A stretch of 38,945 nt of DNA from an uncultured Clostridia bacterium. GTDB taxonomy: Bacteria; Bacillota; Clostridia; Christensenellales; Aristaeellaceae. The first letter of the stretch is position 1, and each line of letters opens with the position of its first letter. Where the stretch lies: contig CAMKEI010000019.1 of NCBI GenBank assembly GCA_946411525.1, positions 1 through 38,945 of the forward strand. The letters are read 5' to 3'. This document shows, piece after piece, positions 24,671 to 32,122 of this stretch. A model generated the notes under the pieces. That model had not been told where the DNA came from and did not search any database. It saw only the letters and a program-made list of their open reading frames with translations. Made by a program: the position numbers and the translations under genes.

Positions 24671-25699
24671 ATGGTCTATTCGTTTGAGCTGATCAAGCAT
24701 GCGAATATACGTTACCGCGAATATCTCACCGTCCTGGCCCGCTGTGAATTGTTTTTCATGCTGTTCTCGCTTGGTATTGACTGCGGGATTCAGACTGAAC
24801 GCATGGGTGGATCCGTATTTCTGACTTTTGACTGCCGCGGGCTTTCAGAGAGTGAATTATCATACCTTTCCGGCCACAGTTCTCTTGTGATGTTTGCCGA
24901 AAAGAAAGACGGATACCTGAGGCCGCTGGATATTGCCCCAGGGGCATATCTGCCTGATGATCTTCCGGAAGTCCTGAAGTATAAAGGCAAGACGGGCGTC
25001 ACTTTTACCCGGATGATGATCAATACAGCTGCCGCCCTGACTCCCTTCAGGAAAAGCGGACTGCCTCTTACCTTTTTTGATCCGCTCTGCGGAAAAGGCA
25101 CCGGTTGCTTCTGTGCGGTCACGGCAGGAATGAATGCGGTTGGCCTTGACATGGACCGGAAAGATATCAGGGAAGCGTCTGACTACTTCTCCCGTTATCT
25201 TCAGTTTCACAAACTGAAGCATGAGGTCAGGACGCGTTCAGAGACTGTTTCGAACCAGTCCGTTCCTGTAACCTCTTTTCGTTTTGCCGCGGACAGGGAA
25301 CAGTATCATGCCGGAAATACCAGGAGCCTGTCGTTCGCCTGTGCGGATACAACTGTCTCCCCTGCCCTTTTCCGAAAGGAAAAGGCGCATATCATTGCTG
25401 CTGACCTGCCGTACGGCATCCAGCACGCGCCTCAGGCCGGATCAAAACCCGAACCGCTTCTGCGGTTTCTCACCCGCGCGCTGCCTGCATGGAAACAGGC
25501 GCTGTCCCCAGGCGGTGCCCTCGCCGTCAGCTTCAATACCCTGACGCTTCCGGCTGATGAAGTCAGGAATGCGTTGATCCGTTCAGGATATAAGCTTCCT
25601 GAAAACGATCTTTTTGCTCATCTCCGCCATGAAGTGGAGCATGCCGTTGTCCGTGATGTTGTTTTTGCCCTGAATACTGAGGAGGAATCGGTAATATGA
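24671..25699 (+). CDS. Putative SAM-dependent RNA N-methyltransferase (UPF0020-like)
   Basis: A 342-residue protein with the layout of UPF0020/TRM11/RlmKL-type methyltransferases. Residues 1-125 form an N-terminal region that may recognise RNA but lacks an obvious THUMP signature. SAM motif I is DPLCGKGTG (137-145), with an acidic loop GLDMDRKD. The catalytic motif IV appears as DLPYG (245-249) where (N/D)PPY is usual. These suggest N2-guanine or N6-adenine methylation of RNA; the target is unknown. The stop overlaps the rho start (ATGA), so it is translationally coupled to rho. An approximately 45-residue insertion (190-235) lies between the SAM site and motif IV. Confidence 0.75.
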   Translation: MVYSFELIKHANIRYREYLTVLARCELFFMLFSLGIDCGIQTERMGGSVFLTFDCRGLSESELSYLSGHSSLVMFAEKKDGYLRPLDIAPGAYLPDDLPEVLKYKGKTGVTFTRMMINTAAALTPFRKSGLPLTFFDPLCGKGTGCFCAVTAGMNAVGLDMDRKDIREASDYFSRYLQFHKLKHEVRTRSETVSNQSVPVTSFRFAADREQYHAGNTRSLSFACADTTVSPALFRKEKAHIIAADLPYGIQHAPQAGSKPEPLLRFLTRALPAWKQALSPGGALAVSFNTLTLPADEVRNALIRSGYKLPENDLFAHLRHEVEHAVVRDVVFALNTEEESVI

Positions 25700-27432
25700 C
25701 CCAGAATGAACTGAATGAAATGACTGTCCTGCAGCTCCGCAAGCTTGCAAAGGAAAACGGGGTTGTCCTCGGATCCGGGATTGATAAAGCGGGAATTATT
25801 GAAAAACTGCTTCCTGTCCTGTCGGACGCCGATTCCGGTGAGGACGGCGAGTCCGTTTCTGAAACGTTGTCCGAACCCAAATTTCAGGCTGCCTGGCATA
25901 ACAGCGACTCGCCCAGGTACAGTGCGAAACCCGCCTATCAGGCTCCCGGAACGGCTCCCCGTCCGGCCTGGCAGAATACGACGCCTTCCGGACAGCACTA
26001 TGCGCACGAGCAGCCCCATACACAGCCGTTCCGTCCCGGCGGATTTGCGCCGCGCTTCGGTCCTTCTTCCGGCGTGCCGCAGACGCCCGCTGTTTCTGAC
26101 AGTCCGGAGCATGTTTCACCGGCCGTATCTTCTCCGCTGCCGGAAAAACGGATAAGCCACGGCGCGGAAACCGGATTCGGTCCCCGTGCATTCGGACCGC
26201 TTTCCACTCCTCAGCAGCGCACGCCGGAACCGTTTTCTCCGATTCAGATGCAGGATACAGGCATTCAGGCACCCTCCCTTGAGGAACTGCTGTCTTCCGG
26301 TGACTATGAAGAAGGCGAAGGAATTCTTGAACTGCATCCGGACGGATACGGTTTCCTGAGGAACGTACATTTTCAGCCTTCCACAAAAGATATCTATGTA
26401 TCCATGGCGCAGATCCGTCGGTTCGGTTTGCGTACCGGCGACAAGGTCAGCGGCAAGATCCGTCCGCAGCGCGAAGGGGACAAATATGCCGCGCTGCTCT
26501 ATATTTCAAGCATCAACGGTGTTCCTGAAGAAGAAGCGTTCTCCCGGCCGCTGTTTGACGAGCTGACGCCTATCTATCCTTCCAGGAGGATTTCGCTCGA
26601 AAGCAAAGACGGACGCTCTTTTCCGGATATGCGGCTGATTGATCTGATTGCGCCGCTCGGCTTCGGTCAGAGAGGTCTGATGCTTTGCCCTCCGAATACA
26701 GGAAAAACAGAAATCATGAAGCATTTCGCCTCGGTTGTCTGTGAAAACTATCCGGACGTGCATGTGCTCATGCTCCTGATTGACGTCAATCCGGAGGATG
26801 TGACGCTCCTGCGGGATTCTGTTCCCTGCTCTGTGCTTGCGTCCACTTTTGATCAGCCGCCCGAAGCGCATCTGCGGCTGTCTGAAATCGTTCTGGAGCG
26901 CGCTATGCGCCTGGTTGAGCAGCAGAAGGATGTTGTACTGATCGTTGACAGTCTCACCCGGCTCGCGAAAATATACACCACCGCGGCGGCCCAGCAGGGA
27001 CGCAGCCTGCCCGGTATGGTCAATCCGTCCAGTCTGTTCCGGGCAAAGCGTCTGTTCGGTGCAGCCCGGGCGTGCAAGGAAGGCGGAAGCCTGACCGTGC
27101 TGGCAGCCATGGATATTGCCACCGGATCAAAGGTGGATGACTCCGTTGTCGAGGAATTCAAAGGAACCGCCAACACGGAACTGACCTTTGATCAGAATGT
27201 GGCCAGGGCCGGCGTGACGCCCGCGCTCAATCTTCAGCAGAGCTATACAAAAAATGCTGATATTCTCCTGGATGACCGTCAGAAAGAAGGACTTTCTCTC
27301 ATCAGGACCATGCTTGGCAGCACTTCCTCTTCCGTCGCGATTCCGCAGCTAGTTTCCATGATGGATAAAACGGATACAAACGAGGCGCTTCTCCTGAAGA
27401 TGAAAGACTGGTTTGCCCTGATGAACCGCTGA
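25696..27432 (+). CDS. rho: Transcription termination factor Rho, catalytically divergent
   Basis: Rho is a hexameric RNA translocase that ends transcription. This 578-residue protein has the N-terminal helical domain (1-43), a 140-residue Pro/Ser/Gln-rich disordered insert (about 55-195), the cold-shock RNA-binding domain (205-275, DGYGFLR at 216-222) and the RecA-like motor (290-578). Walker A Lys337 and Thr338, Walker B Asp418, Q-loop Arg436 and R-loop Lys479 are present. Compared with E. coli Rho, however, Lys181 is Asn334, catalytic Glu211 is Val364, Arg212 is Asn365, Arg353 is Gly506 and arginine finger Arg366 is Lys519. So RNA binding looks intact but ATP hydrolysis is probably altered. 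The comparison rests on remembered sequences aligned by eye. Gene order with rpmE and prfA downstream fits the ordinary clostridial rho locus. Confidence 0.92.
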   Translation: MTQNELNEMTVLQLRKLAKENGVVLGSGIDKAGIIEKLLPVLSDADSGEDGESVSETLSEPKFQAAWHNSDSPRYSAKPAYQAPGTAPRPAWQNTTPSGQHYAHEQPHTQPFRPGGFAPRFGPSSGVPQTPAVSDSPEHVSPAVSSPLPEKRISHGAETGFGPRAFGPLSTPQQRTPEPFSPIQMQDTGIQAPSLEELLSSGDYEEGEGILELHPDGYGFLRNVHFQPSTKDIYVSMAQIRRFGLRTGDKVSGKIRPQREGDKYAALLYISSINGVPEEEAFSRPLFDELTPIYPSRRISLESKDGRSFPDMRLIDLIAPLGFGQRGLMLCPPNTGKTEIMKHFASVVCENYPDVHVLMLLIDVNPEDVTLLRDSVPCSVLASTFDQPPEAHLRLSEIVLERAMRLVEQQKDVVLIVDSLTRLAKIYTTAAAQQGRSLPGMVNPSSLFRAKRLFGAARACKEGGSLTVLAAMDIATGSKVDDSVVEEFKGTANTELTFDQNVARAGVTPALNLQQSYTKNADILLDDRQKEGLSLIRTMLGSTSSSVAIPQLVSMMDKTDTNEALLLKMKDWFALMNR

Positions 27433-27444
27433 CAGGAGGATGAT

Positions 27445-29055
27445 ATGGACGCTGTATATGTGATCGGCCATAAAAACCCGGATACGGATTCTGTCGTTTC
27501 CGCCATGGCCTATGCCGCGCTTCAGAACGCGCTGGGCGGAAATCATTATATTGCCGCGCGCTATGGTCATCTGAACACCGAAACAGCCTTCCTGATGAGC
27601 CGTTTCGGTTTTCAGCCGCCTGTTCATCTCCGTACGGTTCGCACACAGGTCAGCGATATCGATTTTGATACGCCGCCGATGCTCGGAGCCGGTGTTCCCA
27701 TCTCCTATGCGTGGCAGGTCATGCACACAGGACAGAACAGGGTTTCTGCGCTGCCGATCATCGATGAGGACGGCCGTCTTTTTGGCCTTGTTACGGCGGG
27801 CGGAATGTCAGAATACGATATGCAGTCTGTTTCTGAACCGGTCATTTCCGCCGTTCCTGTTTTCAATCTGCTCAGCGCCCTTGAAGGGCACATCATCAAC
27901 GATGAGGCGGACTGCTTTGATGAAATATCCGGTGAAATCGTGATTGCGCTTCCCGGAGATTCTTCCCGGATCAGCTCAGGCTCGGTGGTGCTCTGCGGGA
28001 ATCAGAAGGATGTTGCGGATCAGGCGCTGGAAGCAGGAGCGTCCTGCCTGATTTTCTGCGGTACATCTCTCGGGGAGCAGTACAGGAACCGCTCTTCCGC
28101 CACCTGCATCATTGTCTGCCCTTTTGACGCCTACCGGGCTGCCAGGTTAATATTTCAGTCCATTCCGATCGGAAGGATCGCCCGGAAGGATAATATCCAG
28201 TTCTTTCATCTTTCAGATTTTCTGGACGATGTCCGTGAATCCGTAACCCAGAGCCGTTACCGCTCCTATCCTGTTCTGGATGAGGAAGAGCGGGTGGTCG
28301 GCACCCTTTCCCGTTATCATCTGATCCGTCCAAGGCGGAAAAAAGTGGTTCTCGTTGACCATAATGAAATCGGGCAGGCAGTCGCCGGCCTGGATCAGGC
28401 GGATATTATCGGGATCATTGACCATCACCGGCTGGCCGATATTCAGACAGGCAATCCGGTTTTCATGCGAAACGAGCCTGTCGGTTCCACAACCTCCATC
28501 ATTGCGGCCATGTACCAGGAACACGGACTGATGCCTTCCCCTGCGCTCGCCGGCCTGATGGCTGCCGCCATCATTTCAGATACGGTCATGTTCAAAAGTC
28601 CTACCTGTACGCAGCATGACAGAATCCTGGCGGAAAGGCTTGCCCGACAGGCGGGAATTGATTGTACGGAGATCGGAAAAGCCATGTTCTCCCGCGGTGC
28701 GTCGTCCGATATGTCCGCGGAAGACCTCCTGAAATATGATATGAAGGAATTCCATCTCGCTTCCCATTCTCTCGTGATTTCTCAGATCACCACGGTAGAA
28801 TCTGAACCGTTCCTTCAGAAGAAGGATGATTTCATTGAATCCCTTGAGAAGATCCGGAAGGAAAAACATTACGATCTTGCGGTCATGATGATCACAAATG
28901 TTTTGAAGGAAGGGACGGAACTGCTCTTCACCGGTGATTCTGAAGTGATCCGCAATGCGTTTGCGCCGGATCTGCGCGGAAACCATGTATTTCTTCCTCA
29001 GGTCCTGTCCCGCAAAAAACAGATTGTTCCAGCCCTGTCCCAGATCTGGGGCTGA
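27445..29055 (+). CDS. Manganese-dependent inorganic pyrophosphatase with CBS and DRTGG regulatory domains
   Basis: A family II pyrophosphatase hydrolysing pyrophosphate in the cytoplasm. The 536 residues split as DHH part 1 (GHKNPDTD at 8-15), CBS 1 (about 70-125), DRTGG domain (about 135-240), CBS 2 (about 245-295), DHH continuation with VDHNE (304-308) and DHH (326-328), and DHHA2 ending with SRKKQ near 520-525. Enzymes of this CBS-PPase type are regulated by adenine nucleotides (AMP/ADP inhibit, ATP and diadenosine polyphosphates activate), so activity here is likely energy-controlled. AGGAGG lies upstream. It ends the operon that begins with the methyltransferase and rho. Confidence 0.93.
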   Translation: MDAVYVIGHKNPDTDSVVSAMAYAALQNALGGNHYIAARYGHLNTETAFLMSRFGFQPPVHLRTVRTQVSDIDFDTPPMLGAGVPISYAWQVMHTGQNRVSALPIIDEDGRLFGLVTAGGMSEYDMQSVSEPVISAVPVFNLLSALEGHIINDEADCFDEISGEIVIALPGDSSRISSGSVVLCGNQKDVADQALEAGASCLIFCGTSLGEQYRNRSSATCIIVCPFDAYRAARLIFQSIPIGRIARKDNIQFFHLSDFLDDVRESVTQSRYRSYPVLDEEERVVGTLSRYHLIRPRRKKVVLVDHNEIGQAVAGLDQADIIGIIDHHRLADIQTGNPVFMRNEPVGSTTSIIAAMYQEHGLMPSPALAGLMAAAIISDTVMFKSPTCTQHDRILAERLARQAGIDCTEIGKAMFSRGASSDMSAEDLLKYDMKEFHLASHSLVISQITTVESEPFLQKKDDFIESLEKIRKEKHYDLAVMMITNVLKEGTELLFTGDSEVIRNAFAPDLRGNHVFLPQVLSRKKQIVPALSQIWG

Positions 29056-29065
29056 CCGGAAGAAG

Positions 29066-29101
29066 AAAAGCCGCATGCCTTGTCAGGCATGCGGCTTTTT
29101 G
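29066..29101 (+). terminator. Bidirectional terminator between ppaC-type gene and SH3b gene
   Basis: GCCGCATGCC (29070-29079) pairs perfectly with GGCATGCGGC (29086-29095) around a 6-nt loop, with AAAA before and TTTTT after. It serves the convergent genes on both strands. Confidence 0.9.
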
Positions 29102-29109
29102 TCCTGTGT

Positions 29110-30060
29110 TTATTCGGAGATGCTGATCACTTCTCCGGTTTCATAATCCAGCCGGGCCGTCTTTCCGCTTCCGTATTTGACCTGAACAGCCTCTGTGTCC
29201 AGAATGATCTCCTTGGGATCCTTCTTCCCGGAATCATCGATTTCAGACTGCCACAGAATTGTCCCTTCCGGGGATACCGCAACCGGATCCGGTCCGTGTG
29301 AGCCGGCAATATACAGAATCCCGGTTTCCTCTCCGACGGCGATGACCGATGCGTCCCCGAACGGACAGGTCCATTTGGGGATGATCCAGCTTTCGGTCCC
29401 TTCAAGAAGGTCAATCATGGTCAGGCCGTATTCCTCGTCGTATACGCAGACCATCGGATCGTCTTCCATTCCGCCCATAAACGCTTTCAGCGTCACTGGT
29501 TTGCCTTCCTGTTTCACGGCTTCCGTATATCCCCAGATCGGCTCGTCGTTGATAAAACAGCCGATTCTGATATATTCCCATCTGTCGCGTTCTTCAGTGA
29601 TCTCTTCATAGGCGGCCTGAACGGAAACATTGAATTCGTTCCAGTCCAGGACAGACTGTCCGTTGCCGATGACCTCGTCCCTCGTCATGATATCGCTGGA
29701 CTGCCTTGTTTCTGCCGGTTCAGCTTCCGGAGCAGGCCTCAGGTGCTTCTTGAGGATATATCCTTCCTGTCCTTCATATTCGCACCGGATGAATAGTTCG
29801 GCCTGTTTTTTGTGCGGTCCTTTTGCGTATTGCCTGACGTTGTTGCTGCAGTACAGCACAATCGCGTTCTTCGGCACCTTTGCAAGCACTTTGGATGTCT
29901 TGTCAGGGGCAGAACGAAGAGACACGAATTCCTTGCATTTGACAACACGCATCGCGCCGATATAAAAGTTATCCTTTACGACCGCCTTTCTTTCAGCTTC
30001 GGCCGTCAGGACGGAAAGACAAAGGATCAGAATAATCAGTACGGCAATGCACTTTTTCAC
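29110..30060 (-). CDS. Secreted SH3b-domain protein of unknown function
   Basis: A 316-residue exported protein. Residues 1-22 are a signal peptide (cleavage probably after AEA). About 33-108 is a bacterial SH3 domain (VSLRSAPDKTSKVLAKVPK and GYILKKHL), a fold that often binds peptidoglycan. About 125-316 is a beta-rich region with repeated Trp and DxxxG turns, including IAGSHGPDPVAVSPEGTILWQ (core GPDPVAVSPEGTILW), which resembles one or two blades of a beta-propeller; I do not recognise its family. No catalytic motif or sorting signal is visible. It has its own promoter, divergent from putP. Confidence 0.7.
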   Translation of the reverse strand: MKKCIAVLIILILCLSVLTAEAERKAVVKDNFYIGAMRVVKCKEFVSLRSAPDKTSKVLAKVPKNAIVLYCSNNVRQYAKGPHKKQAELFIRCEYEGQEGYILKKHLRPAPEAEPAETRQSSDIMTRDEVIGNGQSVLDWNEFNVSVQAAYEEITEERDRWEYIRIGCFINDEPIWGYTEAVKQEGKPVTLKAFMGGMEDDPMVCVYDEEYGLTMIDLLEGTESWIIPKWTCPFGDASVIAVGEETGILYIAGSHGPDPVAVSPEGTILWQSEIDDSGKKDPKEIILDTEAVQVKYGSGKTARLDYETGEVISISE

Positions 30061-30095
30061 AGATCCTCCCCCTTTCTTATTCTGTATTTGCTTCT

Positions 30096-30124
30096 ATTTT
30101 ACTCCCAATACTACCCATTCTCAA
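30096..30124 (-). promoter_or_regulatory. Promoter of the SH3b gene
   Basis: On the minus strand, TTGAGA (30124-30119), 17 nt, TAAAAT (30101-30096). GGGGGAGG follows before the start codon. Confidence 0.65.
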
Positions 30125-30153
30125 GCAAGAACATGAAAAAAACTGTCTTCCTC

Positions 30154-30181
30154 TTGTTGCTGTGTGATTTATCGCTATAAT
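30154..30181 (+). promoter_or_regulatory. Promoter of the putP-type gene
   Basis: TTGTTG (30154-30159), 16 nt, TATAAT (30176-30181). It is divergent from the SH3b promoter, with 29 bp between the two -35 boxes. Confidence 0.65.
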
Positions 30182-30236
30182 GTTAAACTGTATACAGTAT
30201 GCGGTCGCATGGGCCGCAGGAAAGCGGTGGTTTTAT

Positions 30237-31697
30237 ATGAATGCAGAGCTGATTGTCTTTATCCTCTACCTGATCTTTATGCTCAGTATCGGCGTCTATT
30301 TCTTTATTAAGAGCCGCGGTACCGGTGAAAAGGAATATTTCCTCGGCGGGCGGAAAATGGGTCCCTGGGTTTCCGCTCTTTCTGCAGGCGCTTCCGACAT
30401 GAGCGCCTGGGTGCTGATGGGCCTGCCCGCGTCGATCTACGCGTTCGGTATCGGCCAGTCCTGGATTGCCATCGGTCTGGCGATCGGTTACGCGCTGAGC
30501 TGGATTTTTGAAGCCCCCCGTCTGCGTCGCTTTTCCATCGCTGCGGACGACTCCATCACGCTTCCGCAGTATCTTACAAACCGGTTTAAATCTTCCAGCA
30601 AGGTGCTGCAAATCCTGTGCGCCGTCATTTTCCTGGTTGCCTATACGATCTATGCGGCTTCCAGTGTAAAAGCATGCGGAACGCTTTTCCATACGGTCAT
30701 CGGGATTGACGCGACGCTTGCGATGTATATCGCCGCGGCGATTATCGTAGCCTACACATTCATGGGCGGATTCAGCGCAGTCTGCTGGACCGACTTCTTC
30801 CAGGGGCTGCTGATGCTCGGCGCCCTGCTGATCGCCCCGATCTTTGCGCTCGGTCTGATTAACGGCGGTCAGGGCCAGATGACTGTTCAGGCTCTCGGGG
30901 AAGCCAATCCTGATTACTGGAATTTCTTCCCGGACTGGCAAACGGTCGTCTCCGGTCTTGCCTGGGGCCTCGGTTATTTCGGCATGCCCCATATTATTAT
31001 CCGTTTCATGTCTGTTCGCAGCGACAAAGACCTCAAAAAGAGCGCCCGGATCGGTATTTCCTGGAATGTTCTGATTATTCTCTTCTCTGTTGCCGCCGGA
31101 TGCATCGGTCATCTGTTCCTCGGTGAAGTCAGCGATTCCTCCACCGTCTTTATCCAGATGGTACGCACCATATTCCCTGCCGTTATTTCCGGAATCCTGC
31201 TTTCCGCCATCCTCGCGGCCTCCATGTCCACCGCGGATTCCCAGCTGCTCTGCGCGTCTTCCGCCTTCGCTTCCGATGTATATAAGCCAGTTATCAGGAA
31301 GAACCAGTCCACCGACAGGGAAATGTTCTGGGCCGGCCGTTATGTTGTCCTGATCATCGCCATTATCGCGGTCCTGATTGCTTCCAATCCCAACAGCGGT
31401 ACAATCATGGGCCTGGTTGAGAATGCCTGGGGCATCTTCGGAGCCGCGTTCGGACCTGCGATCCTGCTCAGCCTGTTCTGGAAGCGCTTCACTTTCAAAG
31501 GCGCTGTGGCCGGAATTCTGGTTGGCGCCGTGATGGATATTGTCTGGCTTGCCTTCATCGGCCTGGGTGTCTATGAAATCCTTCCTGGTTTTGTCGCAGG
31601 CCTGATCGCAGCCGTTATTGTCACGCTGCTCGATAAGGAACCCGCACCCGAAGTTCAGGCGCTTTACGACCGCGCTGTTTCCGACGAAATGGAATAA
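30237..31697 (+). CDS. putP: Sodium:solute symporter, PutP (sodium/proline) type
   Basis: A 486-residue membrane transporter of the SSS family, predicted to co-import L-proline with Na+. About 12-13 hydrophobic helices are visible. YFLGGRKMGPWVSALSAGASDMSAWVLMGLPA (core GASDMSAWVLMGLP, about 50-65) is the PutP-specific stretch, and MGGFSAVCWTDFFQG and ILAASMSTADSQLL are further family signatures. The start at ATG 30237 is favoured, since the in-frame ATG at 30180 overlaps the -10 box of the promoter. The ribosome site is weak. A strong terminator follows. Other amino-acid substrates cannot be excluded. Confidence 0.93.
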   Translation: MNAELIVFILYLIFMLSIGVYFFIKSRGTGEKEYFLGGRKMGPWVSALSAGASDMSAWVLMGLPASIYAFGIGQSWIAIGLAIGYALSWIFEAPRLRRFSIAADDSITLPQYLTNRFKSSSKVLQILCAVIFLVAYTIYAASSVKACGTLFHTVIGIDATLAMYIAAAIIVAYTFMGGFSAVCWTDFFQGLLMLGALLIAPIFALGLINGGQGQMTVQALGEANPDYWNFFPDWQTVVSGLAWGLGYFGMPHIIIRFMSVRSDKDLKKSARIGISWNVLIILFSVAAGCIGHLFLGEVSDSSTVFIQMVRTIFPAVISGILLSAILAASMSTADSQLLCASSAFASDVYKPVIRKNQSTDREMFWAGRYVVLIIAIIAVLIASNPNSGTIMGLVENAWGIFGAAFGPAILLSLFWKRFTFKGAVAGILVGAVMDIVWLAFIGLGVYEILPGFVAGLIAAVIVTLLDKEPAPEVQALYDRAVSDEME

Positions 31698-31709
31698 ACA
31701 GAAACAGCG

Positions 31710-31746
31710 AACGATCCGGCATACTGTGCCGGATCGTTTTTTTGTT
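31710..31746 (+). terminator. Terminator of putP
   Basis: ACGATCCGGCA (31711-31721) pairs with TGCCGGATCGT (31727-31737), loop of 5, then TTTTTTT. Confidence 0.92.
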
Positions 31747-31750
31747 TGAT

Positions 31751-31784
31751 TGAAAAGAGCGCGCCGTTTCGGCGCGCCCGCAGG
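31751..31784 (-). terminator. Terminator of rpmE
   Basis: GCGCGCCG (31759-31766) pairs with CGGCGCGC (31770-31777) around TTT; on the minus strand TCTTTTC follows. It lies just downstream of rpmE and back-to-back with the putP terminator. Confidence 0.75.
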
Positions 31785-31789
31785 AAAAC

Positions 31790-31990
31790 TTATTCAATAT
31801 TGAAGCGCTTCTTGAAGCGATCAACACGGCCGCCCGTGTCAACCAGCTTCTGTTTGCCGGTATAGAAAGGATGGCACTTGGAACAGATATCCACCTTCAT
31901 CTCTTTCTTGGTAGAGCCGGTTTCAAAAGTTTCACCGCATACGCAGCGAACCACGCACTTACCATACTGGGGATGAATATTTTCCTTCAT
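31790..31990 (-). CDS. rpmE: 50S ribosomal protein L31, zinc-binding type
   Basis: A 66-residue large-subunit protein. It begins [10 protein letters not shown], and Cys16, Cys18, Cys36 and Cys39 (RCVCG and CSKC) form the zinc site of the C+ form of L31, which in other bacteria also acts as a zinc store. [20 protein letters not shown] (core [14 protein letters not shown]) is diagnostic. ATG 31990 matches the family start and follows AGAGGTG; a 22-codon upstream extension is rejected as it lacks homology. In clostridia rpmE is a usual neighbour of rho; here four kilobases separate them. Confidence 0.97.
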   Translation of the reverse strand: MKENIHPQYGKCVVRCVCGETFETGSTKKEMKVDICSKCHPFYTGKQKLVDTGGRVDRFKKRFNIE

Positions 31991-32040
31991 TGCTGTTTCA
32001 CCTCTTTCGCGTATGCAATGGCGGATGAACCGCAAAAAGT

Positions 32041-32069
32041 ATATTAACATATTCATGAATTCATTGCAA
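32041..32069 (-). promoter_or_regulatory. Promoter of rpmE
   Basis: On the minus strand, TTGCAA (32069-32064), 17 nt, TAATAT (32046-32041). Confidence 0.6.
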
Positions 32070-32087
32070 GCATTTTTTCATAGAATA

Positions 32088-32096
32088 TGTTATAAT
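32088..32096 (+). promoter_or_regulatory. Extended -10 promoter of the HTH/nuclease-like gene
   Basis: TGTTATAAT (TGn plus perfect TATAAT, 32091-32096). No good -35 exists at 17 nt; TTGCAA lies too far at 21 nt and is shared, as a palindrome, with the divergent rpmE promoter. Confidence 0.5.
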
Positions 32097-32122
32097 TCAG
32101 TTATATTTCAGGAGGTGGTCTT

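Noticed and set aside
30183-31112. 309-codon minus-strand frame over putP
   Set aside because: A charged, domain-free shadow of a membrane protein gene; the sense frame is an unmistakable symporter.
31991-32056. 22-residue N-terminal extension of L31
   Set aside because: L31 starts at MKENIHP in the family, and a good ribosome site sits directly before that ATG.
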